This document shows positions 1 to 7,018 of a stretch of 8,200 nucleotides of DNA, piece after piece (position 1 is the first letter of the stretch; the number at the start of each line of letters is the position of its first letter). The stretch covers positions 1-8,200 of the forward strand of contig JAUVWB010000057.1 of assembly GCA_030604345.1 (NCBI GenBank), given 5' to 3'. The notes under the pieces are model-generated. The model was given only the letters and a program-made list of their open reading frames with translations. It was not told the DNA's origin and did no database searches. Source of the stretch: Desulfofustis sp. (GTDB lineage: Bacteria; Desulfobacterota; Desulfobulbia; Desulfobulbales; Desulfocapsaceae). The position numbers and the translations under genes are program-made.

Positions 1-1790
1 AAAAAGAAGCCGAGGTGCTGCATATCCTGCAGCGGGCCAACCTTCGCGTGGCCGGTTTCTTTCACAAAGGCGGCCACTGTGGCGTGGTGCACCCCGACGA
101 CAGCCGTTTCCCCTTTGCCATCGCTCTGGTCGCGCCGCCACCCCAACCGGTGGAAGACGGTCATGCCGTGTTGGTGTCGCTGCTCTATGGCGCTGACAAT
201 ACCCATCCACGTGGTGAGATCGTCGAAGTACTGGGGGATCCGGGTCAGGTCACGGTACAGGTGCGACTGATCATCGAAAAATTCAGACTCCCGCACCGCT
301 TCAGTGATGAAGCTGAACAACAAGCCCGGTTTCCACCTCCCGACCCGGCGGCCGGTTCGCGAAAAGACCTGCGCCAGACCCTGCATGTGACCATCGACGG
401 CACCGATGCCAAGGATTTCGACGACGCGATAGCCGTCGTTGCGCTCCCCGACGGCTATCGACTCATGGTGTCAATCGCCGATGTCAGTGCCCACGTGGTG
501 GTCGGCAGCGCCCTGGATCTGGAAGCCTACGAGCGAGGGACGTCTGTTTACCTGCCGTCCACGGTCGTCCCGATGCTGCCGGAAAATCTCTCCAACAACC
601 TGTGCAGCCTGGTACCCGACGCTGACCGGCTGGCCGTCACCGTCACTATCGATTTCGATCGACACGGCAAGCGGCTTCGTACTTCCTTCGCCCGCACCAT
701 CATACGCAGCAAACACCGGTTTACCTATGACACCGTCGAGCAGATCGTCACCGCCCGCGATCAATCGGTGCGTGAGCGGCACGCAACGTTTGTGGCTCTG
801 CTGGACCGTGCCGCCGAGTTGGCCAGGATACTGCATGCGGCCCGACGGAGTCGCGGCGCCATCGGCTTCACCTTGCCGGAAGCAGTCGTGCTCTTTGACG
901 ATGATGGACAGGTTGCCGCCGTTAAACGATCGGTTCGTCTGTTCGCCCATCAGATCATCGAAGAATTCATGCTCGCCGCCAACGAAGCGGTTGCCGAGAC
1001 CTTCGTCAGCACCGGGGCAGACCTGCTCTTTCGCATCCACGAACCACCAGAGCCGGAAAAAATCGGCGATTTCCAAACCTTTGCCAGGACCCTCGGCCTC
1101 GACCTGCCGGACAACCCGGCAACACCGACCTGGTATAACAGGCTGATCGAACAGGTCGAAGGCACGCCTTACGAGTACATCATCAACAACCTGCTGCTTC
1201 GCACCATGCAGCAGGCTCGCTACCGTGCCGAACACAGCGGCCATTTCGGCCTTGCATCCGACCAATACACCCATTTCACTTCGCCGATCAGACGCTATCC
1301 TGATCTCATCGTTCATCGCCAGCTCTGCAGGCTGATACGAGCCGGCAAGCCAGCCGCAGGCACGACGGCCCCGCCAGAACGATCCAGCCCAACTGGTCAG
1401 CTCCCCGAGGACGCTCGACACCTCTCGGATCGTGAGCGAATCGCGGTTGCCGCCGAGCGGGAGATGGTCGATCGCCTGGCCTGCCGATTCATGTCTCGCC
1501 ACCTCGGTGAAACCTTCTCCGCCGTTATTTCCGGAGTCAGCGAAACCGCTTTTTTTGTCGAACTGCTTGACTTTGCGGTCAGCGGTATCGTAGCCTTGTC
1601 GGCTTTGACGGACGATTACTATCTCCTCGATCAAAAACGGCATCGTCTCGTCGGAGATATCAGCGGTCAAACGCTGCAAATAGGCGACCTGATTCAGGTG
1701 GTATTGGCGGCCATCGATTTCGATCAGAACAAATTACAGTTCAGCCTCAAACAACCTCGAAAGCGAAGAAAGAACGCCGCTCCACACTGA
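1..1790 (+). CDS. rnr: Ribonuclease R (RNB-family 3'-5' exoribonuclease), 5'-truncated by window edge
   Basis: A processive 3'-5' hydrolytic exoribonuclease that degrades structured RNA in mRNA decay and in rRNA and tRNA quality control. The frame is open from position 3, so the GTG at 15 is not the real start; the first cold-shock domain and probably more lie outside the window. What remains is a cold-shock-like segment (about 30-290), the RNB catalytic domain (about 357-1335) and an S1 RNA-binding domain (about 1505-1765), then a Lys/Arg-rich tail (PRKRRK). The active-site motif DGTDAKDFDD is intact: Asp codons 396-398, 414-416, 420-422 and 423-425 match D272, D278, D280 and D281 of E. coli RNase R. 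The family block THFTSPIRRY is at 1269-1298, preceded by the GHFGLA segment. RNase II is the alternative, but the THFTSPIRRYPDL block and basic tail favour RNase R. No convincing terminator follows the stop. Confidence 0.95.
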   Translation, partial: KEAEVLHILQRANLRVAGFFHKGGHCGVVHPDDSRFPFAIALVAPPPQPVEDGHAVLVSLLYGADNTHPRGEIVEVLGDPGQVTVQVRLIIEKFRLPHRFSDEAEQQARFPPPDPAAGSRKDLRQTLHVTIDGTDAKDFDDAIAVVALPDGYRLMVSIADVSAHVVVGSALDLEAYERGTSVYLPSTVVPMLPENLSNNLCSLVPDADRLAVTVTIDFDRHGKRLRTSFARTIIRSKHRFTYDTVEQIVTARDQSVRERHATFVALLDRAAELARILHAARRSRGAIGFTLPEAVVLFDDDGQVAAVKRSVRLFAHQIIEEFMLAANEAVAETFVSTGADLLFRIHEPPEPEKIGDFQTFARTLGLDLPDNPATPTWYNRLIEQVEGTPYEYIINNLLLRTMQQARYRAEHSGHFGLASDQYTHFTSPIRRYPDLIVHRQLCRLIRAGKPAAGTTAPPERSSPTGQLPEDARHLSDRERIAVAAEREMVDRLACRFMSRHLGETFSAVISGVSETAFFVELLDFAVSGIVALSALTDDYYLLDQKRHRLVGDISGQTLQIGDLIQVVLAAIDFDQNKLQFSLKQPRKRRKNAAPH

Positions 1791-1864
1791 AAACGTATTC
1801 TTTCTGAATCCGGGCGCGTGTCTTTGTCGGCGCAAGGCTCAGAAATTGCGACTTGTTTTGCTGC

Positions 1865-1893
1865 TTGACACGGTCCCGTTTTTCGCATATTCA
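1865..1893 (+). promoter_or_regulatory. Probable sigma-70 promoter for the 1965 gene
   Basis: A perfect -35 hexamer TTGACA lies at 1865-1870 in the gap after rnr. The -10 is weaker: CATATT (1886-1891, 4 of 6 consensus bases, 15-base spacer) or TATTCA (1888-1893, 17-base spacer). The surrounding stretch is more AT-rich than the flanking genes. A start near 1900 would give a 5' leader of about 65 bases for the gene at 1965. The exact -35 box and its location are seen; promoter activity is inferred. Confidence 0.5.
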
Positions 1894-1964
1894 TTTGAAA
1901 AGAATAGTGATTATCGATCAGGTCGCAGCACCTGCCCGGGCAATCTACACACCTGGAGGAAATA

Positions 1965-2480
1965 ATGGAAGAAACAGGATGGTTCATGTCACTGCTGGGT
2001 AACCCTTTCGCCAAAGGACTTGCCTTGGGACTTGTGCTCTGTATCGTCGTTTATGTCAGAGGTTTTCTGCGTCGAATGGAATTATCCAAGGAGGTTGACC
2101 GACTCAGGGCCCACCTGCACACCAAGCTGGAGATAGATTCGGCTGAAAACGAGCGGAGAAAAGCCGAGTTGGATCGCCTCAAACAGGAACGGGATAACCT
2201 GCGGATAACCGTCCAGTCGTTGAATCAAAAGCCGGGCCGCAAGGAAATCAGGCAATATTTCATCTACCAGACCGCCCTGGACATCATGTTCGAAAAGGCC
2301 CCCGGTTTTGCACCAGCCTGGCAGATCACTCTGAAAGAAGCGGAAGGCCTGTTCGAGAAATCGGAGAAAGGAGTCGTCCCACTGCTCAAGCGTTTAATGC
2401 CCACCACTCCGGATAAACAGGCCGAGGAGTACGAAAAAATCAGCAGAATATCGCTTGAGGACTCAGCCAAGAAAAACTGA
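1965..2480 (+). CDS. Small membrane-anchored coiled-coil protein of unknown function
   Basis: I do not recognise this 171-residue protein as a named family. Start: ATG 1965 has a strong Shine-Dalgarno GGAGGA at 1955-1960, four bases upstream. Residues about 15-34 (rich in L, G, V, I, with GLALGLVLCIVVYV) form one transmembrane helix, followed by a basic RRMELSK-type flank, so a short N-terminus outside and the bulk in the cytoplasm is likely by the positive-inside rule. Residues about 38-87 are highly charged with heptad-like Leu spacing, a probable coiled coil. Residues about 91-145 (from GRKEIRQYFIYQ to LLKRLMP) look like a compact helical domain, and the tail is charged. It sits between two RNA enzymes, has its own promoter candidate and its own terminator, and so is probably monocistronic. 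The layout suggests a scaffold or inner-membrane tether; no catalytic motif is visible. Confidence 0.85.
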   Translation: MEETGWFMSLLGNPFAKGLALGLVLCIVVYVRGFLRRMELSKEVDRLRAHLHTKLEIDSAENERRKAELDRLKQERDNLRITVQSLNQKPGRKEIRQYFIYQTALDIMFEKAPGFAPAWQITLKEAEGLFEKSEKGVVPLLKRLMPTTPDKQAEEYEKISRISLEDSAKKN

Positions 2481-2519
2481 AGCCCGCTCTTTCATCTCAT
2501 CACTTTCGCTCTATCCTCA

Positions 2520-2553
2520 GGGGTTGCCGGAATCGTCCGGCAACCCCTTTTTT
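2520..2553 (+). terminator. Strong Rho-independent terminator
   Basis: Perfect 11-bp stem: GGGGTTGCCGG (2520-2530) pairs with CCGGCAACCCC (2537-2547) around the 6-base loop AATCGT, followed directly by six T (2548-2553). It begins 40 bases after the stop of the 1965 gene and ends only 19 bases before the ATG of trmJ. It should end the 1965 transcript, which leaves very little room for a separate trmJ promoter. Confidence 0.92.
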
Positions 2554-2572
2554 CCATCACCATTGAAACCCT

Positions 2573-3343
2573 ATGAACAGTCCAAGTCCACTGCTGAAAA
2601 ACCTCGCTGTTGTGCTTCATCAACCGAAATTTGGCGAGAACATCGGCGCCGCCGCCCGGTCCTGCTGCAACATGGGTATCTGCCAACTGATTGTGGTCAG
2701 GGATTTTCTGCCTGACTATGAGGATATGGCCAAGATGGCAACCCATAAGGCCGTACACTTGATCGATACCATGGAAGTACACGACCGCCTGGAAAATGCC
2801 CTGACCCCCTTTTCCATTGTTGTCGGAACGACAGCTCGCCTGGGACGCAAACGGACCATCGAACGGTCACCTCGCGATATTATCGGTGAGATCCTGCCGC
2901 TTCTCCAAAACAACCGGGTAGCCCTACTGTTCGGTCCGGAAGACCGCGGCTTGACCAACGACGACCTGAAATTTTGCCAGTACGTATCCTCTATACCGAC
3001 TGCTGATTTTTCTTCATTGAACCTGGCCCAGGCGGTGGCCATCCACTGCTATGAGTTGTATGCAACCCTGGTGGAGCAGACCCGGGAACCAGCTTCGGTA
3101 CCGGCGCTTGCCACCACGGAACAATTGGAAGGGATGTATCGACATATCGAAAATTCTCTATTAGCTATTGATTTCCTTGACGAAAAAAGTAATAACTACT
3201 GGATGCAGTCCATTCGGCGTTTTCTTGGCAGAATCAGATTGACAGCCAAAGAGGCAAGTATCATCAGGGGGGTTTGCCGTAAATTTCTTTGGCATCAGAA
3301 CAATCGATTTCGTGCGGTACAAACAAAAATCGAGGAGCCATGA
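2573..3343 (+). CDS. trmJ: TrmJ-type tRNA (cytidine/uridine-2'-O-)-methyltransferase, SPOUT superfamily
   Basis: A SAM-dependent 2'-O-ribose methyltransferase of the TrmH/SpoU family, group 1. In E. coli TrmJ makes Cm/Um at position 32 of the tRNA anticodon loop. All three SPOUT motifs are visible in 256 residues: motif 1 around N23, G25 and R29 (ENIGAAAR); motif 2 LLFGPEDRGL at 118-127; motif 3 SSLNLAQAVAI at 147-157, forming the trefoil-knot SAM pocket. Residues about 170-256 are the helical C-terminal extension typical of TrmJ, ending in a basic region. Start: a TGA at 2564-2566 closes the frame upstream, so ATG 2573 is the first possible start and matches the family N-terminus, but there is no Shine-Dalgarno before it. 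The stop TGA (3341-3343) overlaps the next gene's ATG. The exact tRNA position modified is inferred from the family. Confidence 0.93.
   Translation: MNSPSPLLKNLAVVLHQPKFGENIGAAARSCCNMGICQLIVVRDFLPDYEDMAKMATHKAVHLIDTMEVHDRLENALTPFSIVVGTTARLGRKRTIERSPRDIIGEILPLLQNNRVALLFGPEDRGLTNDDLKFCQYVSSIPTADFSSLNLAQAVAIHCYELYATLVEQTREPASVPALATTEQLEGMYRHIENSLLAIDFLDEKSNNYWMQSIRRFLGRIRLTAKEASIIRGVCRKFLWHQNNRFRAVQTKIEEP
3332..3343 (+). promoter_or_regulatory. Shine-Dalgarno and ATGA stop-start overlap coupling trmJ to the regulator
   Basis: GAGGAG at 3332-3337 lies inside the last codons of trmJ, just before ATGA (3340-3343), where the regulator's ATG overlaps the trmJ TGA. This overlap is the classic arrangement for translational coupling. 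It is why I choose ATG 3340 rather than the in-frame ATG at 3289, which would overlap trmJ by 55 bases with no comparable ribosome-binding site. Confidence 0.8.
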
Positions 3344-6300
3344 CTTTTGCCCCCAATCCCTTATTGAGCCTGATTCCCTCCAACAAATTCTGCCCGCCCC
3401 GCCTCAACTGGTCGCAATCACTGCCGCGACACGAGCTTATCCACAAACGGGTCAGCCAGCCCCTGAACGCCCCCGTCCACATCGTCATCGAAGCCCAAGC
3501 GGGTCAAGGCAAAACCACGCTGGCAAAGCAATATCTGGAGTATTCGGGGCATGCTTTCGTCTGGTATCAGATCGGCGCGGAAGACCAAGACCCCGCTTTT
3601 CTCCTGTCGGCACTGCAACTGGCCCTCCTCCGGCTTTCATCCGTGGCGACGAATGGCTTCACCCCGCGCACCTTGGTCGACAACAGCCTCGGCGACCCGG
3701 AAAGCTGGCAGCAGGAAATCAATATGATGCTCAATCTCATCGCACCCCACATCGACCGCGACACCTTTCTGGTATTCGATGATCTGCATGTCCTTGATGA
3801 TGCTCCCGGGAGCAGAGCGATTCTTGATTACCTGATCGACACCGCTCCCCACCAGCTCCATTTTATCTTCACCAGCAGGCAACCGCTGCAACTGCGGGCC
3901 AAGGTGTTGCGCAACAGTCCGCACCTGCTGTATCTGGATACTGACGATTTGGCCATGTCTCCGGCAGAGGTGGAGGCCTTGTACGACTGTCTCCTGCAGA
4001 CTACCATTTCTCGGGCCGAAGCGGTCCGCATCTGCAGGCTCACCAACGGTTGGATCATGGGCATCGTCTTGGCGGAACACCCGTTCATCCGTAATCGCGG
4101 GGCATGGTTTCGTAACCTAAGCGGGCCGAATTCCCCTCATGCCTCGCTCCCGTTCCGCGACGATTATCTCGCCAGGTACTTCGAAGATGAAGTGTTTTCG
4201 AACATTCCCGAGACACTGCGAACGACCCTTTACAAGCTGTCATTTCTTGACGATATCGAAGTCGAACTGGCCCAACAATTCACCGCCCTGGATAACCTCG
4301 AAGACCACTTGCATGAGTTGGCGGATAGAAATTTTTTCGTTTACCGCCTCGACGAGAATGGCCGGACATTTCGCTTTCATCAACTCTTTCGCGAGTTTCT
4401 CCAGACATGCGGCAGAAAGTTGCTGAGCAACGACGCCATTGCCACCATACAGCGTCAGGCGGCAAACTATTACCTGGCTAACGATCGGCTCGGCCTTGCC
4501 TTGCGAGCAATGCATGACAACGATGATTTCGCCGCCATGGAAGCGGTACTGTGCCACCAAGGGATCCAAGTATTCTCGCCTGGTCGGCGCAAGAGAATCA
4601 TCTCCGCCATCCGGACTCTCTCAGCGGAACGGACGCAGACCTACCCTTGGATAACCTTCTGCCGAGGTTTGGCCGTTTTTGAGACAGATCCCGGTCAAGC
4701 CCTCTCTATCTTTCAAGCATGCCAGACACTCTTTGCGGCTCGGGGGGATCAGCACGGCGAACTGCTCGCTCGTTGTAGAATTCTCAACCATCAGGTCTTT
4801 ATCAGTGGAGACTTCCGACTTGCCTCTTCATTGCTTGCAGAAACGCGCACCCTGTTTGACCACGTTCGCTCCCAACTGCCCAGGGAGACGGCGATAATCG
4901 CAGCTCAATGCCTTTCCTCAGGCTTTGCCCTGTGCTGCGGGGATCTGGCCACCGCTCACCGTTACGGTCAATGGGCGGCAGAGCGAGCCGCGGCTTTGAA
5001 TAATGAGAATCTCATCGCAACCGCCAGAATTGCCCTCAGCTGTATAGCCCTGTTGAGCGGAAATCACCGTACGGTTCACAGCGAGATCGAGAAAGCCTTC
5101 CCGTTCAGCTGCAACGCTTCAATCGGCTTCGGTATACGAATGGCATTACAGATCATACAACTGACCGAACTTTCGATTACCGGTCAAGACGCCGCTCTCG
5201 CCTATCATCGCGAAGACCACCTGGCCCGTCCCGAAACGGACGGATGGCGCCGTGACATAATGACGGCCTATCTTGAGTTGTATTCGGCCATTTCTCTTAT
5301 CGGCCAGGGGCAGCATGAGCCGGCAGCTGCTCGACTCGATCGTGGTCTGCACCTAGCAGCGGTGAGCAACAGCTATCATCTGACCAGCCTTTACTTGCAG
5401 TACCGGGCCTTGGCAGAGGCTCTCCTGGGCAATCGGGACACCGCCTTGAATGATCTCCATGCCGCAGTTAAAGCACGCGAGAAAGCCGGCGGGCCGTTTT
5501 TTCAGAGCTGCCAACAGATCATCGTCGGCGCCACCCTGGCGCTGCTCGGCCGCTATCAGGAAGCAGCAGAGAAGCTCTTGCCCATCAAAACCGCAGAAGG
5601 GAGTGAAGCCACCGCACGCACCGTCACGTGTGGTCTCGGTTACCTCGCTTATCTCGAACACCGCCTGAACCGTCCGTCCCCAATGCAAACCTATCTGCAG
5701 GAGTGGCTGGCAGAAGTGAGCCGATCCGGCTATCGCTGTTTCTGGGGGTTTCTGCCGGAGACTATGGGATCACTGGTCGACCTTGCCCAGAAGATGAACG
5801 TGGAGCCGATGACCACAGCGCATCTGGCTCGTCGCCTGAACCGCTGTCACACCGCGACAGTGGGCGCCGTCCCCCTGCTGGACATCAAGATCCTCGGGAC
5901 CTGTTCCCTTGCGGTGGGCCCCGCCTTCGGCTGCGATCTGCAGGATTTGACCCCGCACCAGCGTGAATTGTTCGGGCAACTCATCAGCACACCGCAACAG
6001 AAAATCAGTCAAGAGCAGGTACAGCTGATCTTTTGGCCAGATAGCCCACCGGACAAGGCACGAAAATCCTTTGACACGCTGATGACCCGGCTGCGCAAAA
6101 CCATGTCGGAACGGCTGCCGATACCTGCGAGGAATTACATCACCGTCGAGAAGGGCTATGTCCGCCTGGTCCACGCCACCATCGACGCCCAGCAATTCCT
6201 CCGAACAGCCAGACACGGGCTGAAGCAAGCAGAACATGATCTCTGGTGGCAAGCGGGCAATCTCTTCGCCGCAGCGCTCTCGTACTGGACTGAATTCCGC

Positions 6301-6636
6301 CCGCTGCAGGTCTTTGCCCTTGACCAGGCACAATCCTTCCAAGATGAAATCGTCGCCGTTCTGCGCTCCGTCTGCCTGGTGTGGAGCCAGAAGCTGATTG
6401 CCCTGGAACGAGATCAGGAGGCACTGAACCTGCTCGAAAAAACCCGCCAGATATTACCCACTGACGAAGATACGGTCGGCCTTCGCTACCGGCTTTTCCT
6501 CAAGCGTAACAATCCCCTGAAGGCCCGCGGAGTACTGCAAGCCTATTATCGGGAACTGGTGCAGCTCGGATGGAGTGAGCAGGAAGCCGAAAATCTGGTA
6601 GCTACTGTCGCTGCCCGCCCGATCAGGCTCACGTGA
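3340..6636 (+). CDS. Large MalT-like STAND ATPase/TPR regulator with C-terminal SARP-type winged helix and BTAD domain
   Basis: A 1098-residue probable signal-responsive transcriptional activator. Residues about 10-350 are a MalT-type STAND NTPase: Walker A AQAGQGKTT (52-60, K58), Walker B FLVFDDLH (143-150, D147-D148), a sensor-like FTSR (177-180), a TNGWIMGIVL block (235-244) and the FRFHQLFREFL block (345-354) before the helical repeats. Residues about 370-840 are alpha-helical TPR-like repeats that could bind an inducer or partner protein. Residues about 846-945 form an OmpR/SARP winged helix, with the diagnostic LIFWPDSPPDKARKSF (896-911) and LMTRLRK (914-920). Residues about 948-1085 form a bacterial transcriptional activator domain (BTAD). 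MalT itself ends in a LuxR helix-turn-helix, so the C-terminus here differs. No membrane segment is seen, so it is cytoplasmic. In STAND activators nucleotide and inducer binding usually drive oligomerisation; the ligand and targets are unknown. It is translationally coupled to trmJ. Confidence 0.92.
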   Translation: MTFAPNPLLSLIPSNKFCPPRLNWSQSLPRHELIHKRVSQPLNAPVHIVIEAQAGQGKTTLAKQYLEYSGHAFVWYQIGAEDQDPAFLLSALQLALLRLSSVATNGFTPRTLVDNSLGDPESWQQEINMMLNLIAPHIDRDTFLVFDDLHVLDDAPGSRAILDYLIDTAPHQLHFIFTSRQPLQLRAKVLRNSPHLLYLDTDDLAMSPAEVEALYDCLLQTTISRAEAVRICRLTNGWIMGIVLAEHPFIRNRGAWFRNLSGPNSPHASLPFRDDYLARYFEDEVFSNIPETLRTTLYKLSFLDDIEVELAQQFTALDNLEDHLHELADRNFFVYRLDENGRTFRFHQLFREFLQTCGRKLLSNDAIATIQRQAANYYLANDRLGLALRAMHDNDDFAAMEAVLCHQGIQVFSPGRRKRIISAIRTLSAERTQTYPWITFCRGLAVFETDPGQALSIFQACQTLFAARGDQHGELLARCRILNHQVFISGDFRLASSLLAETRTLFDHVRSQLPRETAIIAAQCLSSGFALCCGDLATAHRYGQWAAERAAALNNENLIATARIALSCIALLSGNHRTVHSEIEKAFPFSCNASIGFGIRMALQIIQLTELSITGQDAALAYHREDHLARPETDGWRRDIMTAYLELYSAISLIGQGQHEPAAARLDRGLHLAAVSNSYHLTSLYLQYRALAEALLGNRDTALNDLHAAVKAREKAGGPFFQSCQQIIVGATLALLGRYQEAAEKLLPIKTAEGSEATARTVTCGLGYLAYLEHRLNRPSPMQTYLQEWLAEVSRSGYRCFWGFLPETMGSLVDLAQKMNVEPMTTAHLARRLNRCHTATVGAVPLLDIKILGTCSLAVGPAFGCDLQDLTPHQRELFGQLISTPQQKISQEQVQLIFWPDSPPDKARKSFDTLMTRLRKTMSERLPIPARNYITVEKGYVRLVHATIDAQQFLRTARHGLKQAEHDLWWQAGNLFAAALSYWTEFRPLQVFALDQAQSFQDEIVAVLRSVCLVWSQKLIALERDQEALNLLEKTRQILPTDEDTVGLRYRLFLKRNNPLKARGVLQAYYRELVQLGWSEQEAENLVATVAARPIRLT

Positions 6637-6797
6637 AAACCCGAGCAGAGAAACGTGGCCCCAGGCAAAGGTGAAATAGTAACAGCGGTTACCATTTTGA
6701 AACCCCGATTCCCTGTGATTCGATAACCAGCTGATGCGACCAACACGAATTTCCCATAACGCCTCCCGCATTGAGGGTTGCAGCAAACTTACGATTT

Positions 6798-6813
6798 GGT
6801 ATGGTTCATGCAA
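6798..6813 (+). promoter_or_regulatory. Weak sigma-54-like -24/-12 element (candidate)
   Basis: The invariant spacing of a sigma-54 promoter is present: GG at 6798-6799, exactly ten bases, then GC at 6810-6811, in the context TTTGGTAT...CATGCAAA. The rest of the -24 box is poor (GGTAT against consensus GGCAC), while the -12 side (ATGCA) is fair. Flagellar genes in this kind of bacterium are often sigma-54 dependent, which makes the match worth recording ahead of a rod-like gene. A GG-N10-GC pair can easily occur by chance. Confidence 0.2.
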
Positions 6814-6830
6814 ACAAAGTTATGGTTCAT
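6800..6830 (+). repeat. Direct repeat TATGGTTCAT x2, 21-base period; possible operator
   Basis: TATGGTTCAT occurs at 6800-6809 and again at 6821-6830, start to start 21 bases, which is two helical turns. It is followed by a shorter related GGATGGTA (6833-6840) and a GTTATGG (6854-6860) that also occurs within the second copy's context (6819-6825). Tandem sites in phase on one DNA face are typical of activators that bind as direct repeats, as SARP proteins do. It lies about 165 bases after the regulator gene. The repeat is seen; the operator role is inferred. Confidence 0.45.
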
Positions 6831-6965
6831 CCGGATGGTACGTACTTGTGATCGTTATGGGCACACGGCCAGGCGGGCCTTCGCAAACCGTTTTCCCGCA
6901 CTACCCTTGGCCTCCCCGGCCGCAGATACGCACGTTTGGAGCGGAAGAACCAAAATGAGGATCAC

Positions 6966-7007
6966 CGCCTGAGATTTCGTCTCAGGTGAAACCGGTTTCG
7001 TTTTTTT
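6966..7007 (+). terminator. Hairpin with T7 tract directly before a Shine-Dalgarno: terminator-like or attenuator-like
   Basis: CGCCTGAGA (6966-6974) pairs with TCTCAGGTG (6980-6988) around the loop TTTCG, giving nine base pairs with one G-T wobble. It is followed by the perfect palindrome GAAACCGGTTTC (6988-6999) and seven T (7001-7007). The T tract abuts the GGTGG (7008-7012) of the gene at 7019. The gap of 12 bases between the strong stem and the T tract is longer than in a canonical terminator, and the palindrome alone folds poorly. It could end the regulator transcript, act as an attenuator, or be neither. Confidence 0.4.
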
Positions 7008-7018
7008 GGTGGATGGGT

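Larger units (their letters stand above)
6637..7018 (+). other. 382-base intergenic region, putative regulatory leader of the rod-like gene
   Basis: I find no credible gene here on either strand; short frames such as 6734-6958 have no ribosome-binding site and no recognisable protein. The stretch holds a small inverted repeat just after the regulator (GTAAC 6679-6683, GTTAC 6688-6692, too short for a confident terminator), two copies of TATGGTTCAT (6800-6830), a palindrome GTACGTAC (6838-6845), a possible folded RNA segment (GGCCA 6867-6871 with TGGCC 6908-6912, enclosing GCGGG 6873-6877 with CCCGC 6895-6899), and a hairpin plus T7 tract ending at 7007. Taken together it resembles a regulated promoter and 5' leader. 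This is inference from pattern only. Confidence 0.45.

Noticed and set aside
471..1679. A 402-codon open frame on the minus strand inside rnr
   Set aside because: It lies fully antisense to a gene with an intact RNase R active site and reads as unrecognisable protein; long antisense frames are a common by-product of GC-rich codon use.
1827..1850. Imperfect hairpin (CGCAA 1831-1835 with TTGCG 1846-1850) as an rnr terminator
   Set aside because: Only five continuous pairs, a 10-base loop, and the following T-rich stretch is interrupted; too weak to call.
3289..3339. Longer start (ATG 3289) for the regulator
   Set aside because: It would overlap trmJ by 55 bases and lacks the Shine-Dalgarno; ATG 3340 has GAGGAG and the ATGA overlap, and its protein begins just before the family's conserved N-terminal segment.
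4139..4426. Alternative-frame ORFs inside the regulator, including 5628-5966
   Set aside because: All sit within a continuous reading frame whose protein shows coherent domains throughout; no frameshift is needed.
6860..6930. Known c-di-GMP (GEMM) or cobalamin riboswitch, suggested by GCAAACC-like sequence near 6883
   Set aside because: The other conserved core elements and their order are missing; only the short GCAAACC string fits.
6734..6972. Two overlapping short plus-strand frames in the gap after the regulator
   Set aside because: No ribosome-binding site, unlikely amino-acid composition and no recognisable domain.
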